Assembly: GCF_003696215.1 (NCBI RefSeq)
Contig: NZ_RFFG01000001.1
Location: 1-64,000 of the forward strand
Reading direction: 5' to 3'
DNA: 64,000 nucleotides
From: Actinomadura harenae
GTDB taxonomy: Bacteria; Actinomycetota; Actinomycetes; Streptosporangiales; Streptosporangiaceae
The translations under genes and the position numbers were made by a program. This document shows, piece after piece, positions 53,302 through 61,610 of the stretch; within the stretch, counting starts at the first letter, position 1, and every line of letters starts with the position of its first letter. The notes under the pieces were generated by a model, which made no database searches, had not been told where the DNA came from, and worked only from the letters and a program-made list of their open reading frames with translations.

Positions 53302-53352
53302 ACGCGTCCACCGAACGCGTCCGCCGAACGCGTCCACTGAACGCGTCCGCGG
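53301..53352. repeat. 13-bp tandem repeat, four copies, directly after permease stop
   Basis: Four consecutive units of AACGCGTCC(A/G)C(C/T)G-type sequence, each with ACGCGT, begin at the last base of the stop codon. The fourth unit is slightly diverged. Noncoding, between the stop and the terminator. Confidence 0.9.
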
Positions 53353-53361
53353 ACAGCGGAA

Positions 53362-53390
53362 GGCCCCGTCCCTCGGGTGAGGGCGGGGCC
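53362..53390. terminator. Bidirectional hairpin terminator between MacB operon and anti-sigma gene
   Basis: GGCCCCGTCCCTC and GAGGGCGGGGCC pair around GGGT with one bulged base, giving about 12 bp. It lies between convergent stops at 53301 (plus) and 53427 (minus). Confidence 0.8.
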
Positions 53391-53426
53391 TGTCTCGCGC
53401 GTCGTGACCGGCTCCGGGAGCGCCGG

Positions 53427-53873
53427 TCAGATCTCCGGAGCCGCCGGCGGTTCGGCCGGCCAGCTCATTCGGATCTGAACGCCCTTGGGGGTGTTGGAGA
53501 TCTCCACGTCATCGGCCAGTCCGGCGATGACGGCGAGACCCAGATCGGCGTCCCCGGCGAGGGCCAGGGCCGGGATGTCGTCCGGCCGCGGTGCCGAGGG
53601 AGGTCCGCCCTCCGCCTCGTCCGCGGGTACCGAGTCGCTGACGATCACCTGGAACCGGTGACCGGCGTCGCTCAGCTCGAGCCGTACGGGTTCGTCGGGA
53701 CAGTGCAGACGGTGTGCCTCCACCGCCCGCGAGCACGCCTCCCCGACCGCCAGCCGGACCTCGTCCATGATCGCCTCGTCGACGCCACTGCGTCTGGCCA
53801 CGGCGGTCACGATCAGACGGGCCGTCCTGACATGGACGGGCAGCGCGCTGAAAGAGAGTTCGACGGTCGCCAT
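53427..53873 (-). CDS. Anti-sigma factor-like ATP-binding protein (RsbW family), BldG partner
   Basis: A 148-residue HATPase of the GHKL class: [21 protein letters not shown] (N box), then [22 protein letters not shown] (G1-like) and a loop of acidic and Pro residues between. Short size and absence of a His kinase part match RsbW-type anti-sigma factors. It follows the bldG gene by 16 bp, the standard arrangement in Streptomyces, where BldG and the downstream anti-sigma factor act in partner switching in development and stress. Confidence 0.88.
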   Translation of the reverse strand: MATVELSFSALPVHVRTARLIVTAVARRSGVDEAIMDEVRLAVGEACSRAVEAHRLHCPDEPVRLELSDAGHRFQVIVSDSVPADEAEGGPPSAPRPDDIPALALAGDADLGLAVIAGLADDVEISNTPKGVQIRMSWPAEPPAAPEI

Positions 53874-53889
53874 CTCTCTGACAGGCCGC

Positions 53890-54243
53890 CTACTTCGCGC
53901 CCTTGCGCTTCTCCTCGGCCTCGGCGATCGTCTTGTGGATCCCGAAGACCTTGGTCAGCCCGGTGATGCGGAAGATCTTGAGGATGCGCTCCTGGGTGCA
54001 GACCAGCTCCAGCGAGCCGTCGTGCGCGCGCACCCGCTTCAGGCCGCCGACCAGGACGCCGAGGCCGGTCGAGTCGAGGAACTCGACCTTCTCCATGTCC
54101 ACCAGCAGGTGGAACTTGCCCTTGTTCACCAGGTCGATCAGCTTCTCGCGAAGCTTGGGGGCCGTGTAGACGTCGATCTCGCCTTCCACGGTGATGACGG
54201 TGAGGCCGTCATCGGTGGTGTAGTCGTTCACCTTCAGGTCCAC
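53890..54243 (-). CDS. bldG: BldG-type anti-sigma factor antagonist (STAS)
   Basis: A 117-residue STAS protein almost textbook for Bld[35 protein letters not shown] with phosphorylation site Ser58 in DSTG, and [16 protein letters not shown]. It binds and inactivates an anti-sigma factor when unphosphorylated. The GTG at 54243 has GGAGG just upstream. In Streptomyces BldG is needed for differentiation and antibiotic production. Partner: the RsbW-like gene just downstream. The helicase gene is divergent. Confidence 0.95.
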   Translation of the reverse strand: MDLKVNDYTTDDGLTVITVEGEIDVYTAPKLREKLIDLVNKGKFHLLVDMEKVEFLDSTGLGVLVGGLKRVRAHDGSLELVCTQERILKIFRITGLTKVFGIHKTIAEAEEKRKGAK

Positions 54244-54499
54244 AGGTCCTCCAGCGCCGTGCAGCAAACTTGCACTCCGCACGCCCCGATCCCCCCGGAC
54301 ACGGCCGGTTTCGGGACGACGGAACTCCGTCGAGATTCAACCACGCTCCGCCGCCCTACAGGCAGGTTATCGCCTACTGGGACGAAAGTTCGCGCCATCA
54401 CGTCTGACCTGGTGATCTGCCGGTCATGGCATGGGGAGGCCAGCCTCCGGCGCCGGGGCGTTCCAATGGTTGTCCCCAGGCTGGCACACTGAAAACCTC
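54244..54499. promoter_or_regulatory. Divergent region between bldG and helicase
   Basis: 256 bp without a gene. AT-richer patches occur near 54350-54400. The helicase start shows no clear binding site and may be leaderless. No operator repeat stands out. Confidence 0.4.
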
Positions 54500-56863
54500 A
54501 TGCCCGGCCAAAGATCTCCCGCGCCCCTGGACCGCCTCCTCGCCGACCCCACCCGCCGTGGGCGGATCACGCACGTCCAGAACGTCCCCGCACGTCAGGG
54601 CCGTCGCGCCGCCTGGCCGTCCTGGGCGCCGCCGGAGCTTCTCGAGCGCCTCGCCGCCGCCGGCATCGAGGCCCCCTGGCGGCACCAGGCCGAGGCCGCC
54701 GAACTCGCCCACGCCGGCCGCTCTGTGATCATCGCCACCGGCACCGCCTCGGGCAAGTCCCTCGCCTACCTCCTCCCGGCCCTCACCGCGCTCCACCCCT
54801 CCGCCCCCGTCCCCGCACCCCGCACCCCCGACCCCCCTGCCACGGTCGCGGGCGAAGGCCGGGCGCGGATCGCGGGCGAGGGCACCGTGCTCTACCTGTC
54901 CCCGACGAAGGCGCTCGCGGCGGACCAGCTCAGAGCGGTACGGGCGCTGAAACTGCCACGGGTGCGCGCGGCCACCTACGACGGGGACACCCCCCGCGAC
55001 GAGCGCGGCTGGGTCCGGCAGCACGCCAACTACGTCCTGACCAACCCGGACATGCTGCACCGGTCGCTCCTGCCCGGCCACTCCCGCTGGTCGGGATTCC
55101 TGCGCCGCCTCCGCTACGTGATCATCGACGAGGCGCACGGCTACCGGGGCGTGTTCGGCTCGCACGTCGCGCAGATCATCCGCCGTCTCCGCCGCGTCTG
55201 CGCGCGGTACGGCGCGTCGCCCACGTTCGTCCTGGCGTCCGCGACGACCTCGGAACCCGCGACCGCCGCGTCCCGCCTCACCGGCCTGGACGTGACGGCC
55301 GTGGACGACGACACGTCCCCGCGCGGCCCCGCGACCTTCGCGCTGTGGGAGCCGCCGCTGACCGACCTGCGCGGCGAGCAGGGCGCGCCCGTCCGCCGCA
55401 CCGCCACCGCCGAGGCCGCCGACATCCTCGCCGACCTCGTCGTCGAGGACGTCCAGACGCTGGCGTTCGTCCGGTCCCGGCGCGGCGCGGAGTCCGTCGC
55501 GCTGGGCGCGAAACGCGCCCTGGAGGAGTCGGCCCCCGAGCTGACCGGCCAGGTCGCCGCCTACCGCGCGGGCTACCTGCCCGAGGAGCGCCGGGCGCTC
55601 GAACGATCACTGCGCTCCCGCGAACTCGTCGGCCTGGCCAGCACGAACGCCCTCGAACTCGGCGTGGACGTCTCGGGCCTGGACGCCGTCCTCGTCTGCG
55701 GCTGGCCCGGCACGCGCGCCTCCCTCTGGCAGCAGGCCGGACGCGCCGGACGCGCCGGGCAGTCCGCCCTCGCCGTCCTCGTCGCCCGCGACGACCCGCT
55801 CGACACCTACCTCGTCCACCACCCCGAGGCGATCTTCGGCACCCCCGTCGAGGCCACCGTCCTGGACCCGGACAACCCCTACGTCCTCGGCCCGCACCTG
55901 TGCGCCGCGGCCGCCGAGCTCCCCCTCACGGACGCCGACCTCGCCCTGTTCGGCCCGACGGCGGACGACCTGCTGCCCGACCTCGTCCGCCGCGGCATGC
56001 TCCGCCGCCGTCCCGCCGGCTGGTACTGGACACGCCGCGACAACCCCTACGACCTCGCCGACCTCCGCGGCGCGGGCGGCACCCCCGTCCAGGTCGTCGA
56101 GCTCGCCACCGGACGCCTCCTCGGCACCGTGGACGAGTCGTCCGCGCACACCACCGTCCACGACGGCGCCGTCTACATCCACCAGGGCGAGTCCTTCATC
56201 GTCCAGACCCTCGACCTGGACGACTCGGTCGCCCTCGTCGAGGCCGCCGCCCCCGACTACTCGACCACCGCGCGCGACGTCACCGACATCCGCATCGTCG
56301 AGGAGCTCCGCTCCACCCCGTGGGGCGAGGCCCGCCTGCACTACGGCACCGTCGAGGTCACCCACCAGGTCGTCGCCTACCAGATGCGCCGTGTCCAGAC
56401 CGGCGAGATGCTCGGCGAGAAGCCCCTCGACCTCCCCCCGCGCACCCTCCGCACCCGCGCCGTCTGGTGGACCCTCTCCGCCGACCAGGTGGACGGCCTC
56501 GGCGACCTCGACCTCGCGGGCGCCGCCCACGCCGCCGAGCACGCCTCCATCGGCCTCCTCCCCCTCTTCGCGACCTGCGACCGCTGGGACATCGGCGGCG
56601 TCTCCACCGCCGTCCACCCCGACACCGGCCTCCTCACCGTCTTCGTCTACGACGGCCACGAGGGAGGCGCCGGCTTCGCCGAACGCGGCTACCGCGACGC
56701 CCGAGCCTGGCTCACCGCCACCCGCGACGCCATCGCCGCCTGCGAGTGCGACACCGGCTGCCCCTCCTGCATCCAGTCCCCCAAGTGCGGCAACGGCAAC
56801 GACCCCTTGGACAAACAGGGCGCCCTGACCCTCCTGGCCCACCTCCTCCCCCAAGCCCCCTGA
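54500..56863 (+). CDS. DEAD/DEAH-box helicase, MrfA/Hrq1 type (helicase/secretion neighbourhood)
   Basis: A 787-residue superfamily 2 helicase. RecA1: ATGTASGKSLAYLLP (Walker A), TNPDMLHRSLL, DEAH box IIDEAHGYRG and LASATTSEP. RecA2: FVRSRRGAES, ASTNALELGVDVSGLDAVL and QQAGRAGR. The C-terminal zinc domain (DUF1998-like) has four cysteines in CECDTGCPSCIQSPKCG. This matches MrfA/Hrq1 helicases linked to DNA interstrand crosslink and mitomycin damage repair, and the actinobacterial helicase beside Tad clusters (TIGR03817-like). The neighbouring pilus genes are on the opposite strand. Confidence 0.9.
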   Translation: MPGQRSPAPLDRLLADPTRRGRITHVQNVPARQGRRAAWPSWAPPELLERLAAAGIEAPWRHQAEAAELAHAGRSVIIATGTASGKSLAYLLPALTALHPSAPVPAPRTPDPPATVAGEGRARIAGEGTVLYLSPTKALAADQLRAVRALKLPRVRAATYDGDTPRDERGWVRQHANYVLTNPDMLHRSLLPGHSRWSGFLRRLRYVIIDEAHGYRGVFGSHVAQIIRRLRRVCARYGASPTFVLASATTSEPATAASRLTGLDVTAVDDDTSPRGPATFALWEPPLTDLRGEQGAPVRRTATAEAADILADLVVEDVQTLAFVRSRRGAESVALGAKRALEESAPELTGQVAAYRAGYLPEERRALERSLRSRELVGLASTNALELGVDVSGLDAVLVCGWPGTRASLWQQAGRAGRAGQSALAVLVARDDPLDTYLVHHPEAIFGTPVEATVLDPDNPYVLGPHLCAAAAELPLTDADLALFGPTADDLLPDLVRRGMLRRRPAGWYWTRRDNPYDLADLRGAGGTPVQVVELATGRLLGTVDESSAHTTVHDGAVYIHQGESFIVQTLDLDDSVALVEAAAPDYSTTARDVTDIRIVEELRSTPWGEARLHYGTVEVTHQVVAYQMRRVQTGEMLGEKPLDLPPRTLRTRAVWWTLSADQVDGLGDLDLAGAAHAAEHASIGLLPLFATCDRWDIGGVSTAVHPDTGLLTVFVYDGHEGGAGFAERGYRDARAWLTATRDAIAACECDTGCPSCIQSPKCGNGNDPLDKQGALTLLAHLLPQAP

Positions 56864-56999
56864 CCCGCGACACACCAGTCGCCGCAGGCCACCGGGTGGA
56901 CGGCACCGCCATCCAAGACCGATCCACTCGCAGTCACCTACCGCGATGCGTGGAGCGCCGGACCTCCCACGAGCGAAGCGCGACTGAAATCATCCCGAT

Positions 57000-57641
57000 A
57001 TGCCCGCTCCGATGACCCTTCAGGGAAGACTCGTCCAGTTGGAACCCCTGACCCCCGAGATGATCGGCGCCCTGTTGGAGGCCGCCACCGAACCAGAGGG
57101 GACCTCGCCCTTCACCCTGATCCCCCAGGATCCCGACGCGATGGGGACGTACGTCAGCTCGGCACTACGCGACCAGGAAGCGGGACGGGCCCTGGCGTTC
57201 GCCATCCGACTGGTCGAGCACGACCGGATCGTCGGCTCCACGCGCTTCCTCGACCTGGACTACTGGCAGGGCCCGCTGGCCTGGCCGCCGGGCGCGAACC
57301 GCGGCCCGGTCGGCGACGTCCCCGACGTCGCCGAGATCGGCAGCACCTGGCTGGCGCCATCGGCACGCCGCACCGGAGCCAACCATGAGGCCAAGCTGCT
57401 CATGCTCGGCCACGCCTTCGACACCTGGAACGTGCATCGCGTCACCCTCAAGACCGACGCGCGCAACTCCCGCTCCCGCGCCGCCATCACCCGCCTGGGC
57501 GCCCACTTCGAAGGCGTCCGACGCGCACACGTCCGCGCCGTCGACGGCACCGTCCGCGACACCGCCTACTTCTCGATCGTCCGCGCCGAATGGCCCGAGA
57601 TCCGGCAACGACTCCAGAACCGCCTAAGCCTCACCCCATGA
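57000..57641 (+). CDS. GNAT-family N-acetyltransferase (RimJ/RimL type)
   Basis: A 213-residue acetyltransferase: LQGRLVQLEPLTPEMIGALLEA at the start, an Asp/Tyr loop (DLDYWQGPLAWPPG), and the acetyl-CoA site near EIGSTWLAPSARRTGANHEAKLLMLGHAF plus VTLKTDARNSRSRAAITRLGAHFEG. The pattern, especially the NxxSxxAxxxLG block, is RimJ/RimL-like, so it may acetylate a protein N-terminus or a small amine. Two ATGs (57000 and 57012) are possible. Confidence 0.9.
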   Translation: MPAPMTLQGRLVQLEPLTPEMIGALLEAATEPEGTSPFTLIPQDPDAMGTYVSSALRDQEAGRALAFAIRLVEHDRIVGSTRFLDLDYWQGPLAWPPGANRGPVGDVPDVAEIGSTWLAPSARRTGANHEAKLLMLGHAFDTWNVHRVTLKTDARNSRSRAAITRLGAHFEGVRRAHVRAVDGTVRDTAYFSIVRAEWPEIRQRLQNRLSLTP

Positions 57642-57848
57642 CCCGCCCCACAGGCCCCCCAGAGCCAGCCCTAGATGTCCACCAGCACCACCCCGCCATG
57701 CCAACAGAGACGGCACGCGGCGGTTCATCCAGCATCGTCGTCACCGTTGGTACCGGCAGGCCGCTTCGAACCGAATGACCTGCAACAACACGGCCGAACC
57801 GACACGAACGAGCGGACGCGAACGAGCGGGCTCGGCCGAGCGAGCGGG

Positions 57849-59627
57849 CTACTTCTTGCGTCGCCGACTGCGGCCGGAGCGACGCTCATCGGCCTTGTTC
57901 TCCAGCGCCGCCGCCTCCCCCTTGGGGGACGAGTCGTCCGCCTCGGAAACGCCCTCGACGGCCGAGGCGACACTGAAGATGTCCCGCTGCTTCAGCGGAC
58001 GCGTGCCCGCGTCCGGAGCCGCCGCGTCACCAAGCCGTCCACCGGTCGGCATGCCCGCCGTCGCTCCCCCAGAGGAGCTGGCCGGAGCCGCAAGACCGGC
58101 AGGCGAGTCGCCGGACTGCTTGGCGGAGGAGTCACTGGACGTCGGCTCGCTCGCGGCACCCGCGCGCTTGTCCGAGATGCGGACGTCGACACCGCCCGGA
58201 CGCTTGCCGAGCCGGGCCGGACGCCGCGACGACCGCCGCGCGCCGGGAGTCGCGGCAGCCCCCTGAACCACGCTCGGCGTCCTGACCGTCCCCTTCGAGC
58301 CGTCCGAAGCACCGCCGGCGCTCACCGAACCGGCATTCGCAAGAGCAGTGAGGGCCGCCGTGCCCCCAGACTCCGCAACACCCGCTCCACCGACGCCACC
58401 CGTACCTTCACCCGCCGACGCGGTGGACACACCAGAAGCCGAGGAAGCACCGGAGACGGTGGACGCACCCGAGACCGTGGACGTCCCGGACGCCGTAGAC
58501 GCACCAGGCACCGCGGACGTGCCAGGAGCCGGAGGAGCGAGAACCGTGGTCTTCGCCATCTCCTCGGCCTGCGCGATGTGCTGCTTGGCGTTGCGGACGC
58601 GGCTGCGCGCCGAGCCGCTGCGGGCCAGGCGGGCGGCCATGCCCTTCTCGCTCACCCCGGCCTGCGCGGTGCGCAGACGGCGCGTCCACGTGCCGAGGTG
58701 GGCGGCGGCGACGAGCAGCACGAGCGCGATGCCGATACTGCGACCCCACTGAAGCTGAGTGGACGCGGAGGCGTTCGCCGCCTTCGGGGACTGACCGGAC
58801 GCGACCTGCGGCGTCGGATAGGTGAACCCCTGTGTCGCGTCGTTCGGCTGGACGGACGGCAGCGTGACCGGCGACTGGTTGTTGAACGGTGTGAGCGGCG
58901 AGCTCCGGTCGGATCCGTTGTTCCCCGCCGGAGGAACGGTCGTGCCAGGCGGGACGCTCGTGTTCGGCCCGTTCCCGCCACCACCGACGGAGACGGATGC
59001 CAACGAGGCAGCGGAGTTGACGGTTCCCCCCAGGCCGGTGGAACGCCGCGCCTGGACCTGCACCGACACCGATCCGCTCGCCGAGCCGACCGGGATCGAC
59101 GCCGAGCAACTCGAACCAGAGCACAGGCCGCCGACAGTGCCGCTCGCCGACCCCCCACTGGACGCCTTCACGGAGTAGCCCGTCAGGTCGTCCTCAAGGC
59201 CGAGGTTCCAGCTGACCTTGATCTTGCTTCCGGAGACCACGCCGGACACTCCGGTCGGCGGGGACGGCGCGATCCGGACCGTGAAGGTGCTGGACGCGTA
59301 GACGTGTTTGCTCTGACTGCCCTTGATGTAGACCGTGTAGCGGCCGTTGCGGTCGAGCGAGAGCGGCGCGGAAAGGGAGTGGTCGAGCACCCCGCCGGAC
59401 GTCAGGAAGGTGTCACCCGACCCGGGGATCTTGGCCCGCAGCTGCATCTGGAACGCGAAGTCGTACGTGGCGCGGACGGTCACCTGGGACCCGCTCGTGA
59501 TGACGCTGCCGTTCTGCGGCGCGGAGATCCCGGTGGACGCCCCGGCGGGCATCACGCCGAGCACGGGGAAGGCCATCGCAAGGGGCGTCGCGAGAGCGAT
59601 CGCGCCGATCCTGCGAATCCTCGTCAC
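57849..59627 (-). CDS. Large exported Ig/FN3-like protein with central transmembrane anchor and Ala/Ser/Thr-rich tail
   Basis: A 592-residue protein of no recognised named family. The GTG at 59627 with GGAGG 9 bp upstream gives a signal peptide (residues 1-31, LATPLAMAFPVLGVMPAGAS). Then an Ig-like segment (VTVRATYDFAFQMQLRAKIPG), a fibronectin-III-like segment (GVVSGSKIKVSWNLGLEDDL), two cysteines in GGLCSGSSCSAS, and a Gly/Asn/Pro linker. A single helix (IGIALVLLVAAAHLGTW) anchors it. The remaining ~270 residues are cytoplasmic, with STVSGAS repeats and a basic RRSGRSRRRKK end. It lies between GNAT and the Tad genes on the Tad strand. Confidence 0.75.
   Translation of the reverse strand: MTRIRRIGAIALATPLAMAFPVLGVMPAGASTGISAPQNGSVITSGSQVTVRATYDFAFQMQLRAKIPGSGDTFLTSGGVLDHSLSAPLSLDRNGRYTVYIKGSQSKHVYASSTFTVRIAPSPPTGVSGVVSGSKIKVSWNLGLEDDLTGYSVKASSGGSASGTVGGLCSGSSCSASIPVGSASGSVSVQVQARRSTGLGGTVNSAASLASVSVGGGGNGPNTSVPPGTTVPPAGNNGSDRSSPLTPFNNQSPVTLPSVQPNDATQGFTYPTPQVASGQSPKAANASASTQLQWGRSIGIALVLLVAAAHLGTWTRRLRTAQAGVSEKGMAARLARSGSARSRVRNAKQHIAQAEEMAKTTVLAPPAPGTSAVPGASTASGTSTVSGASTVSGASSASGVSTASAGEGTGGVGGAGVAESGGTAALTALANAGSVSAGGASDGSKGTVRTPSVVQGAAATPGARRSSRRPARLGKRPGGVDVRISDKRAGAASEPTSSDSSAKQSGDSPAGLAAPASSSGGATAGMPTGGRLGDAAAPDAGTRPLKQRDIFSVASAVEGVSEADDSSPKGEAAALENKADERRSGRSRRRKK
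58380..58530 (-). repeat. In-frame repeats coding Ser/Thr/Val/Ala/Gly units
   Basis: Imperfect 18-bp units code SGASTV-type hexapeptides, about six copies, in the cytoplasmic tail of the surface protein. The DNA identity between units is moderate, showing age or selection. Confidence 0.7.
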
Positions 59628-59888
59628 AGCCACATACCTCCAACAGCACCCGACCGGACCCGCACCGTCCGCGCAGCCGAGCCCGTCTGGGGAGTGTCCG
59701 GCCTCGGGAGGGGCGAGGGGCCGTAGCAGCCACCGTTTCACGCGATAACTCTGGGCTTACGGCAGCGTAACGTACTACTTGGTAGCGAAAGTCACGGAAG
59801 AGTGACAAACCCACGCGACTTCAACCTTCTCCGGCCCGCGCCGCTCTTCCGGCTCTCTATTGACATCTGGTTCAAGAGTCGAGACCAG
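59628..59888. promoter_or_regulatory. Promoter region of surface protein
   Basis: GTCAC (59790-59794) and GTGAC (59801-59805) form an exact inverted repeat; on the minus strand a TTGTCA overlaps it about 160 bp upstream of the start. The stretch from 59745 to 59880 is relatively AT-rich, consistent with a promoter. Confidence 0.45.
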
Positions 59889-60449
59889 TCAGGGTACGCC
59901 GTCCCATCCCACAGGACCAGCCCTGGCCCGCGCCACGACCCGGACCCCACGCATCCCGAACGGCAGTCGCACCACAGCGTCCGCAGAGACCTCCACGATC
60001 CTCCCACGCACCAGGCAGGACGCGACCCGTCCTCCAGAATCCGCCGCCACCTCCCGCACCACGCGGCACACCACCTCCTCCCCTTCGCTCACCCGCCGGG
60101 CCCCGGCCAACGCCCCCAGATCGGCCGCGGCCTCCACCCGATGCCGAGCGACCCGCACACCCCCGACCACCATCGCCGCCACCCCCACAACCCAGATCAC
60201 CCCCATGAACGCCAACACCCACACCGTCCCCGCCCCCCGATCCGCACCACCCCCACACCACCTACGCCCCCTCCCACCCCTCACCACTCGCGGCCCCACC
60301 CTCACCGCCCACGCCACACTCCCCTTCACCGTCCACACCACGCTTCCCCTCACCGTCCGCACCATGTCTCCCCCAGGCCACACCTCCAACCACCCCAGAA
60401 CCCACCTCCCACCTCCCCTCCACCTCGGCGCCGTCAGCATCTGTCGCAC
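59889..60449 (-). CDS. TadE-like protein of the helicase/secretion neighbourhood (N-terminus uncertain)
   Basis: The convincing part is the last ~115 residues: DRGAGTVWVLAFMGVIWVVG (hydrophobic pilin-like helix), RVEAAADLGALAGARRV and a beta-rich end VEVSADAVVRLPFG. This matches the Rv3654c/TIGR03816 type secreted TadE-like protein. The usual Glu at +5 of pilin signals is absent (GAGTVW). The frame extends about 70 residues upstream through an imperfect 30-bp repeat coding VRGSVVWTVKGSV-like sequence and Arg/Gly-rich DNA, which is likely noncoding; the true start is probably between 60240 and 60310. Confidence 0.65.
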   Translation of the reverse strand: MRQMLTAPRWRGGGRWVLGWLEVWPGGDMVRTVRGSVVWTVKGSVAWAVRVGPRVVRGGRGRRWCGGGADRGAGTVWVLAFMGVIWVVGVAAMVVGGVRVARHRVEAAADLGALAGARRVSEGEEVVCRVVREVAADSGGRVASCLVRGRIVEVSADAVVRLPFGMRGVRVVARARAGPVGWDGVP

Positions 60450-60730
60450 GCCCCGGCCTCACCCCGGCCCCCCTGGCGCGCAAGCACCCACAGCGCCCGT
60501 CGCGAGGCAGGCGATGCAGGCCGCAACCCCCCGAATCCAGGACGGTCATCGGACAGGCCATCCGGGCACGGGCCCTCAAGCCCCTAGACACCTCAAGTCC
60601 CAGGCGCCTATGCCTCAGACACCGCCTCCAGCTCTCAGATCACGACCCCTGCGGCGCAGATCCCACCCCAATGTCCGCAGGCCGCAGGCCGCAGCCCGGG
60701 CGCAGGTTCCGGCCGGGCTCGCGGGTCGGC
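60450..60730. other. Intergenic between TadE-like and TadE genes
   Basis: 281 bp with no credible gene. GC-rich with AGGCCGCAGG repeats (about 60680-60700). No good promoter seen. Confidence 0.4.
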
Positions 60731-61102
60731 TTAGGCTGCTGGCTCGGGCGGGGTTCCTGGCTCGGTCTCGGCTTCGGCGTGTGCTTGGACGTCGAGGGAC
60801 GGCAGGCCCGACATCGCCGGCGGACGCACCGCGGTCGACACCGTCACCTGGACGCGTTCCGCGTCGCGCTGCACGGCGACCGTGGCCCCTTGAGGGGCCG
60901 ACCGGCTCACGAGGGCCCGAACGGCGTCGAGAGACTCACCGCGTGCTGCGGCTCGAGCGCCCGCGCGGGCCGCGTCCACACACGACATGTGCGTGGACGC
61001 GACCGCGACCGCCCACAGCGCGAGCACCGTGACCAGGACCAGTGCGGGCAGCGCGACCGCGATCTCCGCGGTGGCCATGCCGCGATCACGTCGCCACCCC
61101 AT
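60731..61102 (-). CDS. TadE-family pilus assembly protein
   Basis: A 123-residue minor pilin. The N-terminus MGWRRDRG followed by MATAEIAVALPALVLVTVLA is a class III prepilin signal (cleavage after Gly, Glu at +5) with a long hydrophobic helix. A short soluble beta domain follows with AVQRDAERVQVTVSTAV. The ATG at 61102 or the GTG at 61108, which overlaps the pilin stop, may start it. It belongs to the same operon as the Flp pilin and the TadC-like gene. Confidence 0.85.
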   Translation of the reverse strand: MGWRRDRGMATAEIAVALPALVLVTVLALWAVAVASTHMSCVDAARAGARAAARGESLDAVRALVSRSAPQGATVAVQRDAERVQVTVSTAVRPPAMSGLPSLDVQAHAEAETEPGTPPEPAA

Positions 61103-61104
61103 GT

Positions 61105-61302
61105 TCACCCGGCCAGCTGAAGAGCCCGCTGGATGATCCCTAAGAGGGCCTTCTGAACTTCGGAACTCGTGACGATCTTGTACAGCAGACCCGCGAACGC
61201 GGTGGCGGCGATCGTGCCGACCGCGTACTCGGCCGTGGACATCCCGGCGTCGCGGGCGACACGACACCGACGCCGGACCACCTTGGCGATGCTCGTCATC
61301 AT
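61105..61302 (-). CDS. Flp-like pilin (DUF4244)
   Basis: A 65-residue pilin precursor. RRRCRVARDAG then MSTAEYAVGTIAATAFAGLL gives a processing site after Gly with Glu at +5 and a hydrophobic helix, the mark of Flp/Tad pilins (Rv3656c-type). The short C-terminus is amphipathic. AAAGGAG precedes two ATGs (61302 and 61299), the second better spaced. The stop touches the TadE start. It is the likely major subunit. Confidence 0.88.
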   Translation of the reverse strand: MMTSIAKVVRRRCRVARDAGMSTAEYAVGTIAATAFAGLLYKIVTSSEVQKALLGIIQRALQLAG

Positions 61303-61610
61303 GATCTCCTTTCACTCGGGCGCCTCTCACGCCCTGTGACGAGCCTGCTGCACGGAGGTCCCAACCCCAAGCCGACCGCCGAACTGTGGATAACTCTGTC
61401 CATCCCGTAGGCGCGGACCACGAACCCCCTGGTCAGCACGGAATCAACACGCGCACCACTGGACGCGCCAGCTCTCCTCAGCGGGTGACGTGCGTCCCGC
61501 AATCAGAGGCCCCTGGGACATACGCCGAAACATCCTCGCCACGCGAACTCTGGAGAAATCACGGCAACGGAAGAGTCTCTCCGGCGCGCGTGAGAATTGC
61601 ACGTAAGTTC
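61303..61610. promoter_or_regulatory. Region between TadC-like gene and pilin gene
   Basis: 308 bp without a gene. Near its left end, TGTGGATAA (61385-61393) equals the DnaA box consensus, single copy only. At the right end, an exact inverted repeat GTGAGAA (61590-61596)/TTCTCAC (61608-61614) with an 11-nt gap overlaps the TadC stop and may be a terminator or operator for the pilin unit, which needs high expression. Confidence 0.5.

Noticed and set aside
61385..61393. DnaA box (TTATCCACA on minus strand)
   Set aside because: A single match with no cluster, AT-rich unwinding region or dnaA nearby; likely chance.
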